NCBI GenBank assembly: GCA_947475895.1 | Contig: CANJMF010000003.1 | Coordinates: 273,803 to 337,802 of the forward strand | From: Fidelibacterota bacterium | Lineage (GTDB): Bacteria; Pseudomonadota; Alphaproteobacteria; Rhodospirillales; Rhodospirillaceae | DNA length: 64,000 bases | Direction of reading: 5' to 3' | Shown here: positions 18,493 to 26,731 of the stretch, piece after piece | Numbering within the stretch: the stretch's first letter is position 1 | Layout: the number at the start of each line of letters is the position of its first letter | Notes under the pieces: generated by a model | Seen by the model: only the letters and a program-made list of their open reading frames with translations | What the model was told of the DNA's origin: nothing | Database searches by the model: none | Program-made: the position numbers and the translations under genes

Positions 18493-18901
18493 AGTTGCTG
18501 CTTATGCGCAACAGCAAAAGCGGAACTTAACACCGCGCGAAGTGGAGGCTATGGCCTTCACTAAGGCGGCGTTGCTGCTTGAAGACGCCAAGAAGTACAC
18601 GCAGAACATCGACGAGTTTTCCAAGGCGCTGCGGTTCAATCACTTGCTCTGGACGATCATCCAGGCGGATTTGACTGAACCCGATAACCAGCTCCCGCCG
18701 GAAATCAAAGCGAACGTCATGTCGTTGTCGATTTTCGTCGATAAGCAAACGGCCAAAGCCTTGCGCTCAAGCGTGCCGGCCGATCTCGATGTGTTGATCA
18801 ACATCAACCGCAACTTGGCTGCTGGCTTGCGTGCCGCTGTGCCGACAGGACCCGTTGAAGTGCCGCCGCCGACGCCGGCGGCATCGACAGGGTCGGCGTA
18901 A
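18479..18901 (+). CDS. flaF: Flagellin regulator / chaperone FlaF
   Basis: A 140-residue helical protein with family hallmarks: TPREVEAMAFTKAALLLEDA, ALRFNHLLWTIIQADL, NQLPPEIKANVMSLSIFVDK and INRNLAAGL. FlaF binds flagellin, is needed for its translation or stability and export, and opposes FlbT in Caulobacter. GGAGG lies 9 nt upstream of the ATG, inside flbT. A Pro/Thr-rich C-terminal tail (about 120-140) extends beyond the conserved part. A second FlaF-family gene lies at 34080-34430. Confidence 0.93.
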   Translation: MSKDKVAAYAQQQKRNLTPREVEAMAFTKAALLLEDAKKYTQNIDEFSKALRFNHLLWTIIQADLTEPDNQLPPEIKANVMSLSIFVDKQTAKALRSSVPADLDVLININRNLAAGLRAAVPTGPVEVPPPTPAASTGSA

Positions 18902-18907
18902 CGCCGG

Positions 18908-20301
18908 CTACTGCGGCCTCAGCCACAGCGCTGGGGGGCCACCCAAAATTAAATCCGAATGCGTGCGGGCTTGCAAAGCGCCCGTCAACGTTTCGAAGAT
19001 GGCGTGTCTGCGGTTCCACGCGAATTTGCCCACGGCGTTGGGCGAATTGAACATATCGCTGATCCACATCACCGTATGTCCGCCCGCGTGGGCTTCCAGC
19101 ATCGCCTTTGCCTCGGCGGGCGCTGCCAGCACATCGACTTCCACAAACACATGCTCCAGGGCCTTGAATCGCCGCCAGTGCGCGCGCCTGTGGTCCGGCG
19201 ACGAAAACACCGCACCCATCTCGCGCTGAAATTCTTTTGCGACGGTGCTGGGGTCGCGCATGATTTCGGCGGGCACATACGCCACGGCGCGTTCAAACAG
19301 CGCATCAATCCGCGGCCGCGCTGCCGCGAAGAAAGCTGCGAAGTCTTCCCCGTCCCATTCCGCGATCATCATGCGGCGCAGCGCCAAAGCCGGCGCGCTG
19401 TAATCATAGGTCACAACCTTCGTGCGCTCATGAAAACCAAAGGTTTCGAGAATCCGGTTCACCTTAAAGCCCGAGGCCAACACAAAGGCTGTGTCGATGC
19501 CGGGACGGTACCGTAGCTGCGGGAACTCGGCGTCGGACTCGCTGTTGAACGCGAAAACCTTTTTGGGCGCATCGGCGCGGTCGGGAATATTGCGCAGATG
19601 TTCAATCGTCCGGCGCAGTTTTTCGTCTGTAATCGCGGCAGGGCGCGTCAAATCGTCGAGGCCGGTGATCCAGGCAAAAAGATCCGCGCCGTGGGCGTCG
19701 CAATGCCACATAAACTTTTGCATTTTCTCGGGCCAGGATTGCACAGCCATTCCAGCGGCCCGCGCCGTTGATAGGGCATTCCAGCCGTGGCCAAAGCGGC
19801 CCTCAACAGCAGCCGATGTGCCGTTCGCTACGGCAAGCGTCTTTTCGCCGCTCGCTGGCGTGCCGTAAGCGGGGCGGCCAAGCTTCTCCCACGCGCGCCG
19901 ATTTATCAGCACGCAGCCCTCGTGCATGTATAGGGGTAGGGGCCGTCGTCCATCAGGCGGCCCGTCATAAAGGTGCAGCCATCCAATGCTTCCTTCATGG
20001 CGAACGAAAGCTGGTCGTATCCATGAAAAAGGTGGCCGTAAGTCTGAACGAGGCAAAAGTCTTTGGTACCCGCAGCAAGCGCCGCATCGACCGAGGCGGC
20101 CAAGTTCAACTCCAGCAAAGGCATGTGGAACGAAAATACGGAATAGAACGATGTCAGTTCCGCAAGGCGAATGTCCAATTCCATCACGCGCCGCGAAGGG
20201 CCGCTCTCCGGGTCAAAGCCCGGCAGGTTCACAAGGTAAAAGTCGACGTTATTGCGCACCGTGCGCTGCAGACCGGCATCGTTATAAAAAACCACGGACA
20301 T
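18908..20301 (-). pseudogene. Frameshifted hypothetical gene next to flaF
   Basis: Two overlapping minus-strand frames look like one gene. The 5' part (ATG 20301, stop at 19906) reads SVVFYNDAGLQRTVRNNVDF through YGHLFHGYDQLSFAMKEALD to RLMDDGPYP. The 3' part continues in another frame with LPLYMHEGCVLINRRAWEKL and stops at 18908. Joining them near 19931-19944, where C4-TA-C4 tracts occur on the coding strand, gives about 463 residues and a sensible reading LMDDGPYxLYMHEGCVLINR. Codon use is normal on both sides. It could be a sequencing indel, a real pseudogene, or phase variation at the short C tracts. The family is not recognised. Downstream it ends 6 bp from flaF, tail to tail. Confidence 0.65.
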
Positions 20302-20403
20302 CCCTCGGCCTGCGCTAATGCGCCGCTACCCAAACCCAATTGGCACCATAAGACAATACCGTAAGGCAATGGCGAATACGGATAAATCGGGTAATGTCGG
20401 CGC

Positions 20404-23199
20404 ATGACGGATCAAATTGCCGCCGGTTCCGAGCGACCCTTGTCGCCGCTGATCCAGCAGGGACTCAGATTTCTCGAAGGCGGCGATGCTGCCGGCGCCG
20501 AGCTGTTGCTCGACACCTATCTCGCGCGCAATCCCGCCGATGCCGATGGCCATAACATCGCCGGCCTCGCAAAACGCATCCTCGGCAAAGGCGACGAAGC
20601 CCTCGATCACCTGCGCCAGGCGCACACGCTTTCGCCGCGCGAGCCCGTGTTTGCGGTCAATCTCGCCAAGTTGCTCGCCGATATCGACCGCGCCGAAGAA
20701 GGGCTCACGGTCATCGATGCCTATCTCGTGTCGCACGCCGGTCAGGCCGACGCGCTCATTCAGCGCATTCAAATTCTTCATCGCCTGCGCCGTTTAACCG
20801 AGGCTACATCGGTCGCCCGCATGGCGATTGCGTTTCACCGCGACTCAGCGCGCGCACACCACATGCTGGGAATGTCCCTGTTAAAGGAAGGCAAGTTTTC
20901 CGAAGCCGTCGCGGCCTTCGACGAAGCGCTCGCCCGCGATTCAACAACGGCCGATACCTGGATCAATCGCGGTGTCGCTTTGCGCGAGACGGGTAACATT
21001 GCAGAAGCCGAAGCAAGCTATCGCCGCGCGTTGGAGTTTGCACCCCACGATGCCATCGCGGTCAACAACCTCGCCAATGCCGTCGGCGCGCAAGGGCGCA
21101 TCCCGGAAGCCGTGACCTTGTACCGGCGCGCCGTCGAATTGGACCCCGACTACGCCGATGCCAAGGCGAACCTGGGTCTCGCCATTCGCGAAGCCGGCGA
21201 TACCGACGCGGCGCTGGCATTTTTCGTCGAGGCCATAGCGCTTCACCCGGGGCACGTCGTGCTCCTCAATGCCTACGGCAATACCTTGCGTCAGGCGGAA
21301 CGCCTCGACGAGGCCATCGCTGTTCTAACGCGCGCCATCGAAAGCGGGCCTCAGTATGCCGAGGCGTACAACAACCTCGGCCTTGCCTATGCCATGCACC
21401 ATAAGCAGGAGAAGGCCGCCGAATACATGAAGCGCGCGGCCGAACTCAAGCCGGACTCGGCCATCATCAGCAATAATTACGGTGCGCTGATGGTGCGCAT
21501 GTTCCGTTTCGACGAAGCGGTCAAAGCGCTCGCCAACGCTGTTGCGCACGATCCCAATTACGACGAGGCGCTCATCAATCTCGGCGTCGCCCATTTCATG
21601 CGGGGTGACGCGGGCGATGCCATCAGCGCCTACCGCCGTGTTCTGGACCGCAACCCCGAGAATGCCTTCGCGCGCTACAGCTTGGGCGTTGCCTATCTCG
21701 AGGATCAGCGTCTCAGCGAGGCGGAAGCGGAAATTCGCGCGGCCCTCGAGCGCGATCCCAAGAATGCCATGGCGCACAACACCCTGGGCGTTTTGCTGCT
21801 CGACCAGCATCATGTGGCCGAGGCGCGCGTGGCCATGCGCGAGGCCGCCAACGTGAACACGGAATCCGCGCCGGTGTTCTATAGCAACTATGCATTCTCA
21901 ACCCTGTACGCACCCGATGTCGATAATGCCGAGGTGTTGGAGATTCACCGCGAATACGGCCGCCGCTTTGCGACCGACGAACCGGTGTTGTCTCAACCGC
22001 ATCTCAATCCGCGCGAGCCAGAGCGCAAACTGCGCATCGGGTATCTCTCGCCCGATTTTCGCGCGCACTCCGTGGCTTACTTTTTCGAAGCGTTGTTGGA
22101 GAAGCACGACCGCGCCAAATTCGAAATCGCGCTGTACTCGGATACGACACGCCTCGATGTGGTGTCGCGCGCCATGCGCGCCGGCGCGGACGTTTGGGTC
22201 GAAACGGCGGGCCTCAGCGACGAAGCCCTCGCGCAAAAACTCAAAGCCGATGGCGTCGACATCCTGGTCAATTTGGCGGGCCACACCTCCGGCAATCGTT
22301 TGCCCGTCTGTGCGCTGAAGCCCGCGCCCATCCAGATCGAATACCTCGGCTATCCTGAAACCAGTGGCGTGCCGTCGCAGGACTACCGCATCGTCGACGC
22401 CCGCACCGACCCGGAAGGGGTCAGTGACCGGCAATCGACCGAACGGCTGATCCGGCTCCCCGATTGCTTTCACTGCTACCGGCCCGTCGGCAGGGACCAG
22501 GCTCCTGGGCCCGCCCCGCACATTAGACAGGGCTACGTCACGTTCGCGTCGTTCAATGTCCTGCCCAAAGTGACCGATCAGGCCATTGCCGCCTGGGCGG
22601 CGATTTTAAAGGCCGTTCCGGGCTCCCATTTCCTAATAAAGTGTAAACAACTGCGGGACACGCGCGTCCAGGCGCGCGTGCGCGAAGCCTTCGTGCAAGC
22701 CGGCATTGAATCAAGCCGCATCGAGATGGCGGCCTTCATGCCGTCGGTGCAAGAGCATTTGGCGCAGTATGGGCGGGTCGATTTGGCGCTCGATACCTTT
22801 CCCTACAACGGCACCACGACGACCTGTGAATCGCTCTACATGGGCGTGCCGGTGCTGACCCTGCGCGGCAACAACCATCGCAGCCGGGTCGGCCTTAGCT
22901 TGCTGCACGCCATCGGACTCGCCGATGAATTTGTGGCCGACGATCTGGATGATTACATCGCGCGTGCCGTTGCGTGGGGCCGCGATCCCAAACCCTTGGC
23001 CGATATTCGTGCGCAAATTAGACCGATGATGGAGCGCTCACCTTTGCGCGACGAAAATGGTTTTACGCGCACACTGGAAAACACCTACCGTGATTTGTGG
23101 CGCCAATGGTGCGCCGGTCCCACCACCCACATGCTCAAAGCGCCGCCGGAATTGCGCGCCGAGGATTCCATCCAGGGCGTGCTCGTTAAGACGTTGTGA
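20404..23199 (+). CDS. Large TPR-containing GT41 (OGT/SPINDLY-like) glycosyltransferase
   Basis: A 931-residue protein. Residues about 10-510 form a long TPR superhelix of roughly 13-14 units (for example AEAYNNLGLAYAMHHKQEKA). Residues about 535-910 form the GT41 half: LRIGYLSPDFRAHSVAYFFE with the conserved His, VDILVNLAGHTSGNRLPVCA, PIQIEYLGYPETSGVPSQDY, VTFASFNVLPKVTDQAIAAW with the key Lys, and VDLALDTFPYNGTTTTCESL. Such enzymes transfer a nucleotide-activated sugar to Ser/Thr of a protein held in the TPR groove. It is a paralogue of 23311-25128 and 9418-11385. Flagellins are the obvious candidate substrate. Confidence 0.9.
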   Translation: MTDQIAAGSERPLSPLIQQGLRFLEGGDAAGAELLLDTYLARNPADADGHNIAGLAKRILGKGDEALDHLRQAHTLSPREPVFAVNLAKLLADIDRAEEGLTVIDAYLVSHAGQADALIQRIQILHRLRRLTEATSVARMAIAFHRDSARAHHMLGMSLLKEGKFSEAVAAFDEALARDSTTADTWINRGVALRETGNIAEAEASYRRALEFAPHDAIAVNNLANAVGAQGRIPEAVTLYRRAVELDPDYADAKANLGLAIREAGDTDAALAFFVEAIALHPGHVVLLNAYGNTLRQAERLDEAIAVLTRAIESGPQYAEAYNNLGLAYAMHHKQEKAAEYMKRAAELKPDSAIISNNYGALMVRMFRFDEAVKALANAVAHDPNYDEALINLGVAHFMRGDAGDAISAYRRVLDRNPENAFARYSLGVAYLEDQRLSEAEAEIRAALERDPKNAMAHNTLGVLLLDQHHVAEARVAMREAANVNTESAPVFYSNYAFSTLYAPDVDNAEVLEIHREYGRRFATDEPVLSQPHLNPREPERKLRIGYLSPDFRAHSVAYFFEALLEKHDRAKFEIALYSDTTRLDVVSRAMRAGADVWVETAGLSDEALAQKLKADGVDILVNLAGHTSGNRLPVCALKPAPIQIEYLGYPETSGVPSQDYRIVDARTDPEGVSDRQSTERLIRLPDCFHCYRPVGRDQAPGPAPHIRQGYVTFASFNVLPKVTDQAIAAWAAILKAVPGSHFLIKCKQLRDTRVQARVREAFVQAGIESSRIEMAAFMPSVQEHLAQYGRVDLALDTFPYNGTTTTCESLYMGVPVLTLRGNNHRSRVGLSLLHAIGLADEFVADDLDDYIARAVAWGRDPKPLADIRAQIRPMMERSPLRDENGFTRTLENTYRDLWRQWCAGPTTHMLKAPPELRAEDSIQGVLVKTL

Positions 23200-23211
23200 T
23201 TCCAGGAAAAC

Positions 23212-23229
23212 CATAAGTTCATGGGGTCG
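23212..23229 (+). repeat. 18-bp direct repeat, copy 1
   Basis: CATAAGTTCATGGGGTCG occurs here and again, identically, at 23281-23298, 69 bp further on. Both copies lie between the stop of the 931-aa glycosyltransferase and the start of the next one. Flanking sequence is not shared. Confidence 0.85.
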
Positions 23230-23280
23230 AATGCCAGGCCGAAAACCCCCGGCCGATCAATATGTTAGCCTGATAAGAGT

Positions 23281-23298
23281 CATAAGTTCATGGGGTCG
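23281..23298 (+). repeat. 18-bp direct repeat, copy 2
   Basis: This is the identical second copy of the repeat at 23212-23229. It ends 12 bp before the ATG at 23311, where a ribosome site would be expected, so it may influence initiation of that gene. Confidence 0.85.
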
Positions 23299-23310
23299 TT
23301 TTCGTAAAAA

Positions 23311-25128
23311 ATGGATAACCGGCTCGCGCTCGCTTTCAAATATCACGACGACAACATGCCCGACGCGGCATGGACGGCCCTGCGCGAGATTCTGGCGGAG
23401 GCAGAGGTCGATCCTTTGACGTTGAGGTTCGCGGCGGCCCTCCGATTGGAGATGTTTGCCTACGACGACGTTCTCCAACTCTGCGACCGCATGAACGATG
23501 CGTGGTCGCGCGGTTTGAAAGCGCACGTACTCCAGCGCTTAGGGCGGATCGCGGAAGCGGAAGCGGCGCTGCGCGCAGGCCTCATCGAACAACCCAACAA
23601 TCCCGCCACGTGGAATGACCTCGGAAATATTCTCGATGAGCAGGGTAAAGTCGCCGAGGCTAAAAGCTCCTTCGAGCGCGCGATTCAATTGGACCCAACT
23701 TTTTCGGCCGCACACACCAACCTCGGCGCACATCTGGCGAGCCAAGGCTATTTCGCTGCGGCCGCCGCATCTCATCAGCACGCGCTAAACGCAGATCCCG
23801 CCAATACCATTGCCCACATCAATCTCGGCGTAGCGTTCGTGGAGCAGGGCCGAATTGAGTCTGCCATCGAAGCCTTTGACGCGGCCTTGACGCTCGCGCC
23901 GCAAAACGCGGACGCTGCCGACAATCGTTTGTATGCGGCGCTCTATCATGAACCGGACCCTGCGACGATTTGTGCCGCCCACCAAGCGTGGGGACGCACG
24001 TTGCCACCCGCCGTGCCCGTGCCGCATGACCGAAACGCAAACCGTCGTCTCCGCATCGGCTATGTGTCACCGGATTTTCGCAGGCACTCCGTCGCCTTCT
24101 TTATCGAACCGTTGTTGGCCAACCACGATCCCGCCGCCGTCGAGGTCTTCTGCTACGCCGATGTGGCCCAGCCCGATGCCGTAACGGCATGCCTCAAAGC
24201 GTCGGTGCCCCATTGGCGCGAAACCAGCGGCCTCTCTCACGCACAACTGCATCAACAAATCCTGGCCGACGGCATCGATGTCCTGGTCGACCTCGCCGGC
24301 CACACGAAAGGCAATCGGTTGCCGGTGTTCGCCCATCGCGCGGCCCCCGTGCAAGTCACCGCGCTCGGTTACGCGGCGACCACGGGCGTACCTGCCATGG
24401 ATTATCGTCTCTGTGATGTGGGCACGGACCCCCCGCCGGAGTTTGATTCATACGCGACGGAAACATTGATCCGCTTGCCGTCGGGGTTGCACTGCTACGC
24501 GCCGCCCTCGGCAGCGCCTGCGGTCGCGCCGCTGCCCGCTTTAAAGAACGGTTTTGTGACGTACGGATCGTTCAATAAGTTCGCGAAAATATCGCCGGCA
24601 ACTATCGAAGTCTGGGCGGCGATATTAAAAACGCAATCCACCGCGCGACTGATTTTGAAAAGCAAAGCTCTGGCTGAAGATGTCACACGAAGCCGCATTT
24701 CATCTGCGTTCGCAGATCACGGCGTTGCGCCGGAACGACTGGAGCTGATCGGTTGGGCCGGCGACGACGCCGCGCACCTCGGGCTTTATGGCCGCATCGA
24801 CGTAGCGCTCGACACTTATCCCTACAATGGCACGACCACGACATGTGAAGCGCTGTGGATGGGCGTGCCGGTCTTAAGCCTCGCGGGCCGAAGCCACGCC
24901 GCACGCGTCGGCGCAAGCTTGCTATCCCGCGTCGGTTTAACGGATTGGCTTTGTGGCGCCGCTGCTGAATTGCCCGCGCGTGCGCAAATGCTGACTGACT
25001 TTAAGACTCTCGCAGAGTTGCGCGCAGCATTACGCACGCGCGTGGCGGCTTCGCCTTTATGCGACGGAAAAAGCTACGCGCGCGGCATCGAAGCCGCGTA
25101 TCGCGCGATGTGGCTTACAGGTAGTTGA
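23311..25128 (+). CDS. TPR-containing GT41 (OGT/SPINDLY-like) glycosyltransferase
   Basis: A 605-residue protein. Residues about 1-215 hold five to six TPR units (for example PATWNDLGNILDEQGKVAEA). Residues about 245-600 are GT41: LRIGYVSPDFRRHSVAFFIE, IDVLVDLAGHTKGNRLPVFA, PVQVTALGYAATTGVPAMDY, VTYGSFNKFAKISPATIEVW and IDVALDTYPYNGTTTTCEAL. The His and Lys of the active site are present. No good ribosome site precedes the ATG; an 18-bp repeat occupies that position. The gene is preceded 111 bp upstream by its larger paralogue, and its 3' end overlaps flgL, which is convergent, by 14 bp. Confidence 0.88.
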   Translation: MDNRLALAFKYHDDNMPDAAWTALREILAEAEVDPLTLRFAAALRLEMFAYDDVLQLCDRMNDAWSRGLKAHVLQRLGRIAEAEAALRAGLIEQPNNPATWNDLGNILDEQGKVAEAKSSFERAIQLDPTFSAAHTNLGAHLASQGYFAAAAASHQHALNADPANTIAHINLGVAFVEQGRIESAIEAFDAALTLAPQNADAADNRLYAALYHEPDPATICAAHQAWGRTLPPAVPVPHDRNANRRLRIGYVSPDFRRHSVAFFIEPLLANHDPAAVEVFCYADVAQPDAVTACLKASVPHWRETSGLSHAQLHQQILADGIDVLVDLAGHTKGNRLPVFAHRAAPVQVTALGYAATTGVPAMDYRLCDVGTDPPPEFDSYATETLIRLPSGLHCYAPPSAAPAVAPLPALKNGFVTYGSFNKFAKISPATIEVWAAILKTQSTARLILKSKALAEDVTRSRISSAFADHGVAPERLELIGWAGDDAAHLGLYGRIDVALDTYPYNGTTTTCEALWMGVPVLSLAGRSHAARVGASLLSRVGLTDWLCGAAAELPARAQMLTDFKTLAELRAALRTRVAASPLCDGKSYARGIEAAYRAMWLTGS

Positions 25129-26707
25129 GCAGGCTCAGTTGCGTGATTTTCGACAGCGACGCGTATGAAATCTGCAGCGTTTGTGAATCGGTCTGCAAGC
25201 GCACCGCGGCCTCGGTCGTGTCGGCCTTCTCAATATCGTTCTGACGGCCTTCCAGGAATGCCATGAATTGCGTGTGGCTGGTCTTCGCCTGGGCGAGCGC
25301 GTTCTGATTGTTGCCAATCCGATCCGACACGGATTCAAGGTCGCTCGGCGACTCCGTGGGCTGCAACGCCGAATGCGAAATGGCGTCGTTCATGATCGCC
25401 AACGCTTGCGTCACGCGCTCTGGATTATTGAGTAGATCACCTTGCGCAACGATACCCAATGCGCGAACGACTTTCTCAAACGCGGGATCGAGGCCGGTGA
25501 CGTCGAGTTTAATGGTCTGCGTATCGCTGATGCGCAGATCGGTGGACAAGCTCGTCCCTTGCATGAACGACGTCGAGGTCAGCGTGATGGTTTCGGGCCC
25601 GGCCGACGTCACGGGGATGCGCCGTTTCGTGAAGACCGAATCACCCGTGACCAAGTCGCCGGCGTTCATGTCATAACCCGCCGCGATCAAATCAGCGTTG
25701 CTGGGCCAAGTCAGTGTATATGCGCCGTTGTTGCCGGCGGACGAGCCGCTCAGCGCCATGGCGGTATTGTTTGGCGCCGTAAGATTGATCTCGACGTTAT
25801 CGGCCGCGAGCGCGGTGCCCGCGTTGACCGGCTGATCGAGCGTGATGCTGTTGCCGTCCGGCGACACCGACGTGATCGTATAAATGCCGTTGTTATCGGT
25901 TGGCGTGCCGACACCCTGCGCGGTGCCGGTGTTGTTGACCATGATCGTCTGGCCGATCTGCAAGCTGCGAAACGAGCCTGGGCTGGCGGCCGTGATCTTG
26001 CCGTTACCCGCGACGTTGCTGAAAATCAGGTTGCCGGTTGCGGTTTGGTCGATTGTCTGGGTGATGAAGTCGCCGGTGCTGCCGGTAACCTGCGTCAGGC
26101 TACCTGAGCCAACTGCGACATTGTTGTAGTTGACGGTTTTATTCGCAAAGCTCATGTCGACGAGGTTCGCCACGCGGGTCGAAGGGAACACGGTGTTGAT
26201 GCCGTCGAAGGTGCTCTGAAAGTCGGAAACGCCGTTGTAAGGCAAACTCATCGGCGGAATATCGGCCTGCGCGCCGCCAAACACATACTTCCCGTTCATC
26301 TGCTGGGTGAGGAAATACTGCACCTGGCTCAGGGCGTTGAAGGCTTTCTGTTGAAGGCTGGCCACATCGGCGACGTTGCTCGGCGATTGTGAGCTGAGAT
26401 CGTGGCCAGAGAATTCCAACAACGCGCTGCGCATCATGCGCGCGGTGTCGTCGATCCCTTGCACGGATGTCGCCTGCATTTGCAGCGTAGTCGAAGCCTG
26501 GGCGTTGTCGTTGAGATAGCGCTGCATGCGTGCGCGCTCGTTCTCGATATTGATCAGCTGATAAGATTCGCCGGCAACACCGATATAATCTTGCGACTTA
26601 AAGCCCGTGCTCAACTGCGTTTGGTCGTTGTTGACGCGGGTCTGCTGCTCGATCATGCGAGCGACAAGGCCCTGGTTGGCAGCGGCGGTTGCGATACGAG
26701 TTACCAT
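25115..26707 (-). CDS. flgL: Flagellar hook-associated protein 3 (FlgL)
   Basis: A hook-filament junction protein with a flagellin-like N-terminus (VTRIATAAANQGLVARMIEQ, then QTQLSTGFKSQDYIGVAGES) and a matching C-terminal helix (DIEKADTTEAAVRLQTDSQT, ISYASLSKITQLSLLNYL). At 530 residues it is much longer than the roughly 300-residue enteric FlgL. The extra length is a Thr/Asn/Gly-rich beta-like middle (about 200-390), for example TATGNLIFSNVAGNGKITAA and PDGNSITLDQPV, probably exposed on the structure. It is the last gene of the flgI-rod binding-flgN-flgK-flgL operon, 24 bp after flgK. Confidence 0.92.
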   Translation of the reverse strand: MVTRIATAAANQGLVARMIEQQTRVNNDQTQLSTGFKSQDYIGVAGESYQLINIENERARMQRYLNDNAQASTTLQMQATSVQGIDDTARMMRSALLEFSGHDLSSQSPSNVADVASLQQKAFNALSQVQYFLTQQMNGKYVFGGAQADIPPMSLPYNGVSDFQSTFDGINTVFPSTRVANLVDMSFANKTVNYNNVAVGSGSLTQVTGSTGDFITQTIDQTATGNLIFSNVAGNGKITAASPGSFRSLQIGQTIMVNNTGTAQGVGTPTDNNGIYTITSVSPDGNSITLDQPVNAGTALAADNVEINLTAPNNTAMALSGSSAGNNGAYTLTWPSNADLIAAGYDMNAGDLVTGDSVFTKRRIPVTSAGPETITLTSTSFMQGTSLSTDLRISDTQTIKLDVTGLDPAFEKVVRALGIVAQGDLLNNPERVTQALAIMNDAISHSALQPTESPSDLESVSDRIGNNQNALAQAKTSHTQFMAFLEGRQNDIEKADTTEAAVRLQTDSQTLQISYASLSKITQLSLLNYL

Positions 26708-26731
26708 GTCAGTCTCCTATTCCCCGACCCG

